Origin: PALSA-129 sp050014595
GTDB taxonomy: Bacteria; Acidobacteriota; Terriglobia; Bryobacterales; Bryobacteraceae
Length of the DNA stretch: 64,000 bases
Assembly: GCA_050014595.1 (NCBI GenBank)
Contig: JBEKDA010000006.1
Span: 62,001-126,000, forward strand
Reading direction: 5' to 3'
Under the pieces are notes generated by a model that ran no database searches, was not told the origin of the DNA, and worked only from the letters and a program-made list of their open reading frames with translations. Below, piece by piece: positions 24,917-33,778 of the stretch. How positions within the stretch are numbered: the stretch's first letter is position 1; each line of letters begins with the position of its first letter. Position numbers and translations under genes: made by a program.

Positions 24917-25801
24917 TCAGAAGAAGAAGTGCTTGGTCCAATCCACCAGCATGTGCAAAGCCGCGGAAGAAAGGACGGTGGAAGCCTTCCGGAAAACCCA
25001 GCCGTAGGCCACGCCGGCGATGGTGGCGAGAATCATGTAGCGCCAGTTGGGCAAGGGCTGGGGTCCGTTGTCGAGGTGCGCACAGCCGAAAATGAACGCG
25101 GCGGCCAGCAGCGTGCGGGCGCCCGCGCCGAAGCGGAGCATGAGAAGGTTCTGAATGAGTGAGCGGAAGAGAATCTCCTCGGGCAGCGCCGTGCCGGCGA
25201 AAATCAGGCCGGCCGCGGAGATCATGCGGCCGGCGGATTGGATGGGCGCGTGCGGAGGGGGAATGAATCCAAGAGCGATGCCCACGACGGCCAAGACCGG
25301 CGCGGCCATGGCGAACCCGGCCAGCGGCAGCCAGTAATCCCGCGCGTGACGCGGCAGGTTGTATTTTAAGCCGGGGATGGAGCGGAACCCCACGAAGAGC
25401 ACCAGGCCGAGAAGGATGGCGATGGCGTATGCCACGGCATGCAGAAAGCCCTGTGCGGGACGCGGAACGAGAGCGGCGCCGGCGGAGAATTCGAGCGGCA
25501 GCCAGAGAAGCAGGACCGTGAGGAAATCCAGCGGCGAGGGACGCGCTCGCTCGCCGGCGCCCTGCACATACGCGCAGAGGACGGGCGCGGAAGTGTAGGC
25601 GAGGATCAGGAGCGCGAGCGGCAGGCTCGACACGCCGGCGAGCGCGGCCGCAATCGTGAAGACGGAGGTGAGTAGCGGCGGCGCGGCCAAGATCCAGGCA
25701 GGCCTGCGATGCAAACTGGTTTCGAGAAACCGGCGCGGCGCGGGCGCCAGGAAAGCCAAGACCGCCGCGAGCAGGAGGGCGAGAACCGCGGTTTGCTCCA
25801 T
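24917..25801 (-). CDS. CPBP-family intramembrane metalloprotease
   Basis: A 294-residue membrane protein starting at the ATG in 25801 (MEQTAVLALLLAAVLAFL). Around eight hydrophobic helices are visible. The catalytic motif AGTALPEEILFRSLIQNLL contains the EExxxR signature, followed by IFGCAHLDNGP and the C-terminal LHMLVDWTKHFFF, giving the second and third histidine motifs. These proteases cleave within or near the membrane. The substrate is unknown. The gene runs with the degenerate CPBP partner downstream. A longer in-frame start exists but would place a non-hydrophobic leader before the first helix. Confidence 0.86.
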   Translation of the reverse strand: MEQTAVLALLLAAVLAFLAPAPRRFLETSLHRRPAWILAAPPLLTSVFTIAAALAGVSSLPLALLILAYTSAPVLCAYVQGAGERARPSPLDFLTVLLLWLPLEFSAGAALVPRPAQGFLHAVAYAIAILLGLVLFVGFRSIPGLKYNLPRHARDYWLPLAGFAMAAPVLAVVGIALGFIPPPHAPIQSAGRMISAAGLIFAGTALPEEILFRSLIQNLLMLRFGAGARTLLAAAFIFGCAHLDNGPQPLPNWRYMILATIAGVAYGWVFRKASTVLSSAALHMLVDWTKHFFF

Positions 25802-25916
25802 AGGGATATCTTGCACCCAATGAGGTTGGCAGGCGAAAGCGCTTGCCCCACCTTGCGACGGGCCAGGAGGCCGGTCCCACTGGGCGCGGCTTCGCCGGAT
25901 TGTCCAAACTCCGGTG

Positions 25917-25932
25917 GCAGGCGAAAGCCTGC
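25917..25932. repeat. Short GAAA-loop hairpin in a repeat-rich spacer
   Basis: GCAGGC-GAAA-GCCTGC is a stable tetraloop hairpin between the TonB receptor gene end and the CPBP gene start. The related GGCAGGCGAAAG sequence also occurs at about 25828-25839. Neither has a U-tract. It belongs with the other hairpins in intergenic spaces. Confidence 0.6.
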
Positions 25933-25958
25933 GGGCAGCCTGCCTTACCAAATATCAG

Positions 25959-28409
25959 TCATCGCGGGGCGCGTCCGAAGACCCGGATGCGCAGCACGAA
26001 GTGGCGGCCTTCGTCGCCGAAGAATTGCAGATACTGAGGCGCGCCGATCACGCCATTGACGGCGGTGGGGTTGCGGTGATCGGTGAGATTGTTGGCGCCG
26101 ACGCGGACGGCCAGCCGATAGCCGGCGAAGGTGAACCGGCGTTCGATGGCCAGATTGAAATCGAAGTTGGATGGGTAGCGGTGCCCATCCACCGGGCCTG
26201 CCACCATGCCGGAATCACTGGTCACGGCGAAAGGGAAGCCGGTGCGGTAGTCCGCCAGAAACGCGACGGCCCAGTTCTTGAACGGCAGCGGGAAGTAACC
26301 CCAACCCAGAATGCGGTTGGGCGCGTCCCACGGCATGCGGCCGAAGTTGTTCAGCACCTGCAGGGGTTGATCGACGCTGGCATCCAGGACGGCATTCGAG
26401 GCGGCGCGCGAGCGGACGTAGCTGGCCATCCAACCGTACTGATCGCCGAAGGTCTGCCGCGCGGTGAACGCCACTTCGTCATAGGCATCGCGGCGCTGAT
26501 TGGTGAGCGCATAGGTTCCGCCGTATCCGTAGCTCAGCAGAACCGGTTGCACGGTGAGCGGAGCGGCGGTGTTTTCGGGTGCGTACACAAATCCGTCGCG
26601 GCCGCGCTTGCGCAGCCATTCGGCGCGGGCGGCAATGCGATGCGCGAATTCGTGCTCGAGGCCGCTGCTCCACTTGTCGTAGCGCGGGAGCCGGAGGTTT
26701 TGACCGGAGACGAAGGTAGTGACCAGCGGCGCTTCCGGCGCGCCGGTGGAAGAATAGGGAACCGTGACGGCCTGTTGATCGAGCGGCCGGCTGAACAGCG
26801 CGAGGTTGGTGGCATCGTGCAGAATGGCGTAACCGGCGGTGAGTTTGGTGCGCGCGTCGGCAAAGGGCGCATAAGCCACCGAGAGGCGCGGCGAGATGGC
26901 TGCCTGGCGGACCAGTTCGTCCCAGTCCTCGCGGACTCCGGCATCGATGGCCAGCCGTGGGGCCGGCTGCCAGTGATCGGTGACGTAAGTGGCGACGGAA
27001 GCGCCAGGGCGGTCGAAATCGCCGCTTCCCTGAAAAGTGGTTTGGAAGAGCGGCTGGCCCGCGAGGTCGAGCAGTTCGTAGGTGGTGCGCTGGAACTGCG
27101 CGGTGTAATCGAGGCGCTGCGCGTCGGCGCCGAGCTGAAGCTGGTGGCGTCCGGCGAAGTGGCGCACGCGCGGAAAGTAGTTGACGAAGAGTTGATCGCG
27201 GCGGCCGTGCTCGCTTGAGCGCACGAAGTAATCTCCGCTGCGGCCGGCCGGCGCCACGAGATAGGGCAGGTCTCCTTGCGGCGTACGATCGCGCTCCACG
27301 CTCTGCCAGGCGAAGCCGGTCTCGAGCACGGCGCCGCCCGCCCAGGCGTGCGATTCCTTCACGGCGGCGAGCCACTGGCGATCGCTCAGCGCAGTGGTGG
27401 TGGAGACGGGATCGAGCACGCCGAGGCCGTAGTGCGCCTGGTGATCGAAATCCGCCAGCAGGTCGGCGAACAAAATATTGGTGGGGGTTAAGTTGACCTG
27501 CGCGTGCAACAGGTTGCCGGCGACCCAGGTGGGATTGGTGTTCTGGCCATTCGGCAAACCGGAAACGTAACCGCTGTTGTATTCGCCGTCGAAGCTGTCG
27601 GAGAACCAGGCGCGGCCTTTGACGATGGGGCCGGAGACGCCGGCGCGCGGCGTCCAATCGCCGAAGCGCACGCCGGAGTGGAGGTCCAGGCCGGGAATGA
27701 AGTTGGTGGCGGTGGAGTGGAACTGGTCGGCGCCGGTTTCGGGTTGAATGGCGAGGGTGCCGGCGGAGCCGTTGCCCAGGCTGGCGGATTCGCCGGAATC
27801 GACGAGATCGAGCGAGCGGACTCCTTCGACGGCGAGGCGCGTGGAGTAGCGGCCGTCGATGGGATCGCTGATGTCGAAGCCATCAAGCGTGTAGCGCGTC
27901 TGGTATTCGGCGCCGCCTTGAAAGTGAAGGCCGCCGGTGAGGTCCTGGATGACGCCGGGCATCAGCTTCATGGCGTTGCGCAGGCTGTGGCTGGCGGGAT
28001 AGGGGATGTCATTGACTTCGGTCCCGGAGAGGCGCTGCTCGCCCTGAGTCTGCGCGGGATCGACCGGCGCGGGCAGCGCGCCCACCGTGACGCTTTGGAA
28101 GACTTCGTGCTGCGGGTTGAGCGTCACGGTCACTTCGGTGGGGCCGTTACCGATGTGGATGAGGCGGTCGCGCAGCTCGAAGAAGCCGGCATGATCGACA
28201 TTCATGGTGCAATCTCCCGGTGGGAGCGACATGTCGAATACTCCGGCGGGCGCGGTTTGGGCTTCGATGGCGGGCGCCGCACCGCAGTGCACCACGACGC
28301 GCGCGGCTGGGACTGGCACACCGTTTTCGTCGATCACACGGCCGGCGACTCCCACCTGGGCGGCGGCGGCCGCGGCGCATGCCAATCCGGCGATGAGAGC
28401 GCGCCGCAT
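25959..28409 (-). CDS. TonB-dependent outer-membrane receptor with carboxypeptidase-regulatory N-domain
   Basis: About 816 residues from the ATG at 28409. A signal peptide (RRALIAGLACAAAAAAQ) is followed by a carboxypeptidase-regulatory-like beta-sandwich (VAGRVIDENGVPVPAARVVV). A plug domain comes next, with NAMKLMPGVIQDLTGGLHFQGG and RYTLDGFDISDPIDGRYS, and the rest is a 22-strand-type barrel with repeated amphipathic strands. This architecture is abundant in Acidobacteria and resembles SusC/OmpA-like TonB transporters. The ligand is unknown. It stands alone on its strand, with galT divergent from its start. Confidence 0.88.
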   Translation of the reverse strand: MRRALIAGLACAAAAAAQVGVAGRVIDENGVPVPAARVVVHCGAAPAIEAQTAPAGVFDMSLPPGDCTMNVDHAGFFELRDRLIHIGNGPTEVTVTLNPQHEVFQSVTVGALPAPVDPAQTQGEQRLSGTEVNDIPYPASHSLRNAMKLMPGVIQDLTGGLHFQGGAEYQTRYTLDGFDISDPIDGRYSTRLAVEGVRSLDLVDSGESASLGNGSAGTLAIQPETGADQFHSTATNFIPGLDLHSGVRFGDWTPRAGVSGPIVKGRAWFSDSFDGEYNSGYVSGLPNGQNTNPTWVAGNLLHAQVNLTPTNILFADLLADFDHQAHYGLGVLDPVSTTTALSDRQWLAAVKESHAWAGGAVLETGFAWQSVERDRTPQGDLPYLVAPAGRSGDYFVRSSEHGRRDQLFVNYFPRVRHFAGRHQLQLGADAQRLDYTAQFQRTTYELLDLAGQPLFQTTFQGSGDFDRPGASVATYVTDHWQPAPRLAIDAGVREDWDELVRQAAISPRLSVAYAPFADARTKLTAGYAILHDATNLALFSRPLDQQAVTVPYSSTGAPEAPLVTTFVSGQNLRLPRYDKWSSGLEHEFAHRIAARAEWLRKRGRDGFVYAPENTAAPLTVQPVLLSYGYGGTYALTNQRRDAYDEVAFTARQTFGDQYGWMASYVRSRAASNAVLDASVDQPLQVLNNFGRMPWDAPNRILGWGYFPLPFKNWAVAFLADYRTGFPFAVTSDSGMVAGPVDGHRYPSNFDFNLAIERRFTFAGYRLAVRVGANNLTDHRNPTAVNGVIGAPQYLQFFGDEGRHFVLRIRVFGRAPR

Positions 28410-28486
28410 GATGTTCGCAGACCTCACGCTAGGATTGTAAACGCGCCGGGCCGCGGGTGGGTTTCCATTCGCTACCATGAGAGTGC

Positions 28487-29503
28487 ATGTTCGATTGGAA
28501 ACAGGATCCGCACAGGCGTTTTAACCCGCTGACCCGCGAATGGGTGCTGGTGTCGCCGCACCGCACGGCGCGGCCCTGGCAAGGACAGATGGAGGAAGCG
28601 GCAGCCGGCACGCAGCCGGACTACGATCCGCAATGCTATCTTTGCCCGGGGAATGCGCGGGCGGGCGGCGCGCGGAATCCCGCGTATACTTCGACATTTG
28701 TCTTCGATAACGATTTCGCCGCGCTCAAGCCCGATACGGCGCTGGCGCGGTTCGAACAGGACGGGCTGCTGGTGGCGGAATCGGAGCCGGGGATTTGCCG
28801 GGTGGTCTGTTTCTCACCGCGCCACAACTTGACGATGCCCAACATGGAGCAGGCGGATCTGCGGCGCGTGGTGGATGTGTGGGTGGAGCAGTATAGCGAG
28901 TTGGGCGCGCGGCCGCTCATCAACTCCGTGCAGATCTTCGAGAACCGGGGCGCGATGATGGGGGCGAGCAACCCGCATCCGCATTGCCAGATCTGGTCGA
29001 ATCACGCGGTGCCGAACGAAGTGGGCAAGGAGACGGCGGCGCAACAGGCCTGGCTGGGCCAACGGGGCGGCTGCCTGCTGTGCGACTACGCGAAGCTGGA
29101 GCGGGCCGGAGGCGAGCGCGTGGTGGAAGAGAACGGCAGTTTCCTGGTGGTGGTGCCGTTCTGGGCGGTGTGGCCGTTCGAGACGATGGTGATTGCGAAG
29201 CGCCACGCCAGCGGCATCGATGGGTTTACGGACGCGGAACGCGACGGTCTGGCGGATATTCTGAAGCGCACGACGTCGCGATACGACCGGCTGTTCCGCG
29301 TTTCGTTTCCTTTTTCGATGGGGATTCACCAGCGGCCCACCGATGGCGGGGCGCACGCCGCATGGCACGTGCACGCGCATTTCTATCCGCCGCTGCTGCG
29401 TTCAGCGACGGTGCGAAAGTTCCTGGTGGGCTACGAAATGCTGGCGACGCCGCAGCGCGACATCACGGCGGAGGCGGCGGCTGAGCGGCTGCGGACGGCG
29501 TAG
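28487..29503 (+). CDS. galT: Galactose-1-phosphate uridylyltransferase
   Basis: Exchanges UMP between UDP-glucose and galactose-1-phosphate in the Leloir pathway. The 338-residue protein has the HIT-like catalytic triad in NPHPHCQIW (His164, nucleophile His166). The zinc-site cysteines are in CYLCPGN (Cys50, Cys53), and the FDNDFAAL substrate segment is present. A second HIT-like half follows with the C-terminal HQRP and WHVHAHFYPPLLR. No galK or galE lies adjacent. The start region is shared divergently with the TonB receptor gene. Confidence 0.95.
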   Translation: MFDWKQDPHRRFNPLTREWVLVSPHRTARPWQGQMEEAAAGTQPDYDPQCYLCPGNARAGGARNPAYTSTFVFDNDFAALKPDTALARFEQDGLLVAESEPGICRVVCFSPRHNLTMPNMEQADLRRVVDVWVEQYSELGARPLINSVQIFENRGAMMGASNPHPHCQIWSNHAVPNEVGKETAAQQAWLGQRGGCLLCDYAKLERAGGERVVEENGSFLVVVPFWAVWPFETMVIAKRHASGIDGFTDAERDGLADILKRTTSRYDRLFRVSFPFSMGIHQRPTDGGAHAAWHVHAHFYPPLLRSATVRKFLVGYEMLATPQRDITAEAAAERLRTA

Positions 29504-29656
29504 CCGGCCCGGTGACGAGAGCTGCCGCTGCGGTTCTCGAAGAAGCGGTGACGTCAAGCCGATTTGCGTTGCCGGACCGCTTGCTGGCGCGCGCGGCTCC
29601 GATTGTTCCGGTCCGTGCCGCACGCTACAATCAATTTCGGACTATAGGTACCTAAT

Positions 29657-31240
29657 ATGCCGAGGCGCCTCGCCCGGAAGCTGATGCTCTCGATCACCGT
29701 TATCGTGATCATCGTGGCGGCGGTTTCCGGGTTGGTTAACGTCAAAACCGAGGAGCAGCAACTGCTGCACACGATGATCCTGGGGGCGGAACAGCTCTCC
29801 AAGGGAATCACCAGCGCCACCTGGCACGCCATGCTCGACGACCATCGGGAGGCGGCCTACGAGGTCATGCAGACGATTGCCTTGAAGCAGGGCATCGACC
29901 GCATCCGCATGTTCAACAGCGCGGGGCACGCCACGTTTTCGACGGGCCAGGAAGCACGGCTGGACACCATGGATCCGAAGCGGTTGGATGCGCCGGACCG
30001 GGTCAACATATACCGCGGCGCGGACGGCGGGCGGCGGCTGGATATGCGTACGCCGATTTACAACGAGCGGTCGTGCAGCCAGGCGGAATGCCACGCGCAC
30101 CCGGCGGGGGTGAGGGTGCTGGGAGTGCTGGATCTGGCGTTGAGCCTGGAAAGCGTGGATCACGAGGTGTCCGGCATGAAGTTCCGGGTGCTGCTGGTGA
30201 CGGGCGTCGAGATCACGCTGATCAGCCTATTCATTATCTTCTTCACGCGCCGTTTTCTGAGCCGTCCGATCGAAGAACTGATCGAAGGCACCAAGGCGGT
30301 GAGCCAGATGGAGCTGGATAAACCGATTGAGGTTTCGAGCAGCAGCGAGGAATTGGATGAGCTGGCGCGGTCGTTCGACGTGATGCGGGACCGGTTACGG
30401 ACGGCGCTGGGAGAGATCAACCAGTTCACCCAGAACCTGGAAAGCAAAGTGGAAGACCGGACGCAGCAGCTCAAAGCGGCGCACCAGAAATTGCTGCATA
30501 CCGACCGGCTGGCCTCGTTGGGACAGCTTTCGGCGAGCGTGGCGCACGAAATTAATAATCCGATCGCGGGCGTGCTGAACCTCTCGATGCTGCTGCAGCG
30601 GATGTTGAAGGACGATGGCATTCCGGCGGGGCGGATCGAAGAATTCCGGAAGTATTTGACGCAGGTGACCAACGAGACGGCGCGGGTGGGACGGATTGTG
30701 TCGGACCTGCTGGCGTTTTCGCGGCGGTCGAAACCGCAGCGGGCGCCGGGCGATGTCAACAAGATCGTGAAGATGACACTCTCGCTGATCCAACACAAGA
30801 TGAAGCTGAGCAACGTGGAGGTGGAGACGCACCTGGCGGAAGCCCTGCCGCTGGTCGCGTGCGACCAGTCGCAGATGCAACAGGTGGCGTTAAACCTATT
30901 GATGAACGCGGCTGAGGCGACGCAAGGGAAGACCGAGCGGCGGGTGAAGGTTTCGACCAATTCGGGCGACGGCATGGTGCGGCTGGTGGTGACGGACAAC
31001 GGCGAGGGAATTCCACCGGAGAATCTGGCCAAGATCTTTCATCCGTTTTTCACGACCAAGCCGGAAGGCAAGGGCGTGGGGCTGGGACTGGCGGTGACGT
31101 ATGGGATCATCGAGGCGCACGGCGGCGATGTCGAGGTGGTGAGCAAGGTGGGTGAAGGAACCACGTTCACGATCTCGCTGCCGCTCGAGCCTCCGCAGCG
31201 CGCCGAGTTGCCGCTTCCGGAGCTGGCGCGGAAGGAATGA
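29657..31240 (+). CDS. Membrane sensor histidine kinase with CX4CH extracytoplasmic motif
   Basis: A 527-residue NtrB-like sensor. Membrane helices lie at about 10-28 and 178-198, enclosing an extracytoplasmic domain of about 150 residues. That domain contains NERSCSQAECHAHPAG: Cys140 and Cys145-His146 form a CX4CH motif of the type that can bind c-type haem. A HAMP region follows (about 200-255), then a coiled coil, the H-box SVAHEINNPIAGVLNL (His297), the N-box LNLLMNAAEA, DNGEGIP, FHPFFTTKPEGKGVGLGL and the C-terminal region. It overlaps the archaemetzincin gene by 4 bases, and the NtrC-type regulator follows, its likely phosphotransfer partner. Confidence 0.94.
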   Translation: MPRRLARKLMLSITVIVIIVAAVSGLVNVKTEEQQLLHTMILGAEQLSKGITSATWHAMLDDHREAAYEVMQTIALKQGIDRIRMFNSAGHATFSTGQEARLDTMDPKRLDAPDRVNIYRGADGGRRLDMRTPIYNERSCSQAECHAHPAGVRVLGVLDLALSLESVDHEVSGMKFRVLLVTGVEITLISLFIIFFTRRFLSRPIEELIEGTKAVSQMELDKPIEVSSSSEELDELARSFDVMRDRLRTALGEINQFTQNLESKVEDRTQQLKAAHQKLLHTDRLASLGQLSASVAHEINNPIAGVLNLSMLLQRMLKDDGIPAGRIEEFRKYLTQVTNETARVGRIVSDLLAFSRRSKPQRAPGDVNKIVKMTLSLIQHKMKLSNVEVETHLAEALPLVACDQSQMQQVALNLLMNAAEATQGKTERRVKVSTNSGDGMVRLVVTDNGEGIPPENLAKIFHPFFTTKPEGKGVGLGLAVTYGIIEAHGGDVEVVSKVGEGTTFTISLPLEPPQRAELPLPELARKE

Positions 31241-31770
31241 AGTACCTGTACGTGGGAGCGACGCCCGAAGTGGAGCGCCAGGCATACGGCGCGGTGCGCG
31301 ACCGCGTGGCGAGCGAGTTCGGCGTGGCGGTGCGGGAGATGGAGCTTGGGGCGGTGGAGTTCGCCTACGACCGGGAGCGCGGGCAGCACGGGTCCATTGC
31401 CTTGCTGGAAATCTTGGCGCGGGTTTGCCCGCCGGATGCGCTGAAGCTGCTGGCGGTGACCGAGCGTGATTTGTACATCCCGGTGTTGACGTTCGTGTTC
31501 GGGCACGCGCAACTGAGCGGACGGGTAGCGGTGATTTCGCTGGCGCGGTTGCGGCAGGAGTTTTACGGCCTGGCGCCCAACCGGGAGATTTTTCTGGAGC
31601 GGGCCTCGAAAGAGGCGCTCCACGAGACCGGCCACATGTTCGGGCTGGTGCATTGCGGCGACCGGAATTGCGCGATGTCGCTTTCCACGAACGTGCGGCA
31701 GATCGATTCGAAGCGTTGCGAGTTTTGCGCGCCCTGCGGGGCGCGGTTGCGGCGCGGAGCAAGGGAGTAA
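31237..31770 (+). CDS. Archaemetzincin-family zinc protease
   Basis: A 177-residue archaemetzincin. The catalytic site reads ALHETGHMFGLVHCGDRNCAM: His129, Glu130, His133 and His139 make HExxHxxGxxH, directly followed by Cys140, Cys145 and Met147. A structural-zinc cluster CEFCAPC (Cys161, Cys164, Cys167) follows, as in archaemetzincins. The N-terminal MKYLYVGATPEVERQAY lacks a signal peptide, so it acts in the cytoplasm. The family is mostly archaeal with scattered bacterial members. It is sandwiched between a histidine kinase (4-base overlap) and an NtrC-type regulator. Confidence 0.92.
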   Translation: MKYLYVGATPEVERQAYGAVRDRVASEFGVAVREMELGAVEFAYDRERGQHGSIALLEILARVCPPDALKLLAVTERDLYIPVLTFVFGHAQLSGRVAVISLARLRQEFYGLAPNREIFLERASKEALHETGHMFGLVHCGDRNCAMSLSTNVRQIDSKRCEFCAPCGARLRRGARE

Positions 31771-31775
31771 GGGTT

Positions 31776-33131
31776 ATGAAGACGCACTGGCAGATTCTGG
31801 TGGTGGACGACGAAGAGGTGATGTGCGAATCGCTGGCGGCCTGGCTGCGCGAGGACGGCTATTCGGTGGACACGGCGTCGTCGGGGCGGGAAGGGGTGGA
31901 GAAAGCGCGGGCGCGCGACTACGCCATCTATTTCGTGGATTTGAAGATGCCGGGCGGGATGGACGGGATCGAGACCATGATGCAGGTGCGGCGGCTGCAC
32001 CCGGAGGCGTCGATCATCATTATCACGGCGTATGCGACGGTGGACACGGCGATCACGGCGATGAAGGAAGGGGCGCAGGAGTACATCGTAAAGCCGTGCA
32101 ACCCGGAGGAAATTTCGCTGCTGGTAAATCGGATTATCAAGGTGAAAAACCTGCAGCGCGAGAACACCATTCTGCGGAAGAAGCTGTCGCGGCAGTACGT
32201 GGTGGGCGATGTCGTCAGCAAGAACGCGAAGATGGGCGACATTCTGAAGCTGTGCCACGAGATCGCGGGGTTGCGCAGCACGGTGCTGATCCAGGGCGAG
32301 AGCGGAACGGGCAAGGAGATGATCGCCCGGGTGATTCACCATTCGGGCGACCGGGCGGCGAAGCCGTTTGTGGCGGTATCGTGCGCGGCGCTGGCGGAAA
32401 CCCTGCTGGAATCGGAATTGTTCGGGCACGAAAAGGGATCTTTCACGGGGGCGAGCGAGCGGAAACAAGGCAAGTTCGAGATGGCCGACGGCGGCACGAT
32501 TTTCCTGGATGAAATCGGGGACATCTCGCCGAAGCTCCAGGTGGATTTGCTGAGAGTGTTGCAGGAGCGGAGTTTTTACCGGGTGGGCGGGTCGGAGGAA
32601 GTGCGGGTGGATGCGCGGGTAGTGGCGGCGACGCACGTGAACCTGCAGCAGGCGGTGACGGAAGGAAAGTTCCGCGAGGACTTGTTCTACCGGCTGAACG
32701 TCATCGAGATCCGGATTCCGCCGCTGCGCGACCGGCGGGAGGATATTCCGCTGCTGGCGCATCATTTTCTGGAGCGGCTGGCGCACGAGATGGGCAAGGA
32801 TATTACCGAGATCTCCGAAGGCGGCTTGAAGCTGCTGATGGATTACAACTGGCCGGGTAATGTTCGGGAACTGGAAAATGCGGTGGAGCGGGCGCTGGTG
32901 ACGAGCCGCGGGCAGGTGCTGACGGAAGAAGACTTTTCGTTCCTGGCGACCACCGGGGCGGCGAAAACTTGGACGGCGCCGGTCGGGATGACGCTGCAGG
33001 ATATGGAAAAGCTGTTGATTGTGGCGACGCTTGAGCGGACCGACGGGAATATCAAGGAATCGGCATCGGTGCTGGGGATCGACCGCTCGACGTTGTACGA
33101 GAAGATCAAGCGGTACGAGATTCCCCGCTAG
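31776..33131 (+). CDS. NtrC-family sigma-54 response regulator
   Basis: A 451-residue three-domain regulator. The receiver (1-120) has Asp55 in YFVDLKMPGG and Lys106 in YIVKPCNP. The AAA+ sigma-54 interaction domain has Walker A GESGTGKE, the GAFTGA loop as GSFTGAS, and Walker B GGTIFLDEIGDI. The C-terminal Fis-type helix-turn-helix reads ESASVLGIDRSTLYEKIKRYE. It should activate sigma-54 promoters when phosphorylated, presumably by the kinase two genes upstream. The start at 31776 lies 6 bases after the archaemetzincin stop. The frame is open upstream within the archaemetzincin gene but without similarity. Confidence 0.96.
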   Translation: MKTHWQILVVDDEEVMCESLAAWLREDGYSVDTASSGREGVEKARARDYAIYFVDLKMPGGMDGIETMMQVRRLHPEASIIIITAYATVDTAITAMKEGAQEYIVKPCNPEEISLLVNRIIKVKNLQRENTILRKKLSRQYVVGDVVSKNAKMGDILKLCHEIAGLRSTVLIQGESGTGKEMIARVIHHSGDRAAKPFVAVSCAALAETLLESELFGHEKGSFTGASERKQGKFEMADGGTIFLDEIGDISPKLQVDLLRVLQERSFYRVGGSEEVRVDARVVAATHVNLQQAVTEGKFREDLFYRLNVIEIRIPPLRDRREDIPLLAHHFLERLAHEMGKDITEISEGGLKLLMDYNWPGNVRELENAVERALVTSRGQVLTEEDFSFLATTGAAKTWTAPVGMTLQDMEKLLIVATLERTDGNIKESASVLGIDRSTLYEKIKRYEIPR

Positions 33132-33141
33132 ACTTCTTGGG

Positions 33142-33171
33142 TATAATTAGGACTTAAAGAGTTATTACTCT
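33142..33171 (+). promoter_or_regulatory. Candidate promoter and palindromic operator of the AhpC-like gene
   Basis: TATAAT at 33142-33147 is a perfect -10 but has only a weak -35 (GATTCC at 17-base spacing). An AT-rich palindrome AGAGT-TATT-ACTCT sits at 33158-33171, where the transcript would start, in a good position for a repressor. An AGGAGG ribosome-binding site follows before the ATG at 33189. The bound regulator is not known. A redox-responsive factor would make sense. Confidence 0.5.
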
Positions 33172-33188
33172 AATTTAGGAGGAATCAC

Positions 33189-33731
33189 ATGTTAGGCGTC
33201 GGCGAGCAATTCCCCAGTTTCTCCGTGGCAGCGACCGTGAGCCTGGAACAGGGCAAGACCTTCCGTACGATCACGGAGAAAGATTACCCGGGTCAATGGA
33301 AGGTCTATTTCTTTTGGCCCAAGGACTTCACGTTCGTGTGTCCGACCGAGATTTCTGCCTTCGGCGCGTTGGAGGGTGAATTCCGGGAGCGCAACACGCG
33401 GTTGTTGGGCGGCAGCACGGATTCGGAGTTCGTGCACCTGGCCTGGAGGCAGCACCACCCGGATTTGCGGAATCTGCCGATCCCGATGCTGGCGGACATC
33501 AAGCGGGATCTGTGCGGGATGCTGGGGATTCTGGATCCGAAAGAGGGGGTTGCGCAGCGTGCGACGTTTATTGTGGACCCGCAGAACGTGATCCGGTTCG
33601 TTTCGGTGAACGATCTTTCGGTGGGCCGCAATCCGCAGGAAGTGCTGCGCGTGCTGGATGCGTTACAGACCGGGGCGTTGACGCCGTGTAACTGGTCGCC
33701 CGGGCAGAAGGTGCTGACGCCGGCGGTGTAG
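33189..33731 (+). CDS. AhpC-type 2-Cys peroxiredoxin
   Basis: A 180-residue alkyl hydroperoxide reductase-like peroxiredoxin. The peroxidatic Cys51 is in FTFVCPTEISAFG, and the resolving Cys167 in ALTPCNWSPGQ. The C-terminal placement of the second cysteine and the TPCNW context resemble the AhpC/AhpD group rather than classical AhpC with a YF tail. It is monocistronic with its own promoter after the NtrC-type regulator gene. An AhpD or AhpF partner is not nearby; trxB at 35.8 kb could feed electrons via thioredoxin. Confidence 0.93.
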   Translation: MLGVGEQFPSFSVAATVSLEQGKTFRTITEKDYPGQWKVYFFWPKDFTFVCPTEISAFGALEGEFRERNTRLLGGSTDSEFVHLAWRQHHPDLRNLPIPMLADIKRDLCGMLGILDPKEGVAQRATFIVDPQNVIRFVSVNDLSVGRNPQEVLRVLDALQTGALTPCNWSPGQKVLTPAV

Positions 33732-33778
33732 GGTTGCGGATAGCCGGTGCGGGCGTGACGTGTACACACAGAACCCCT

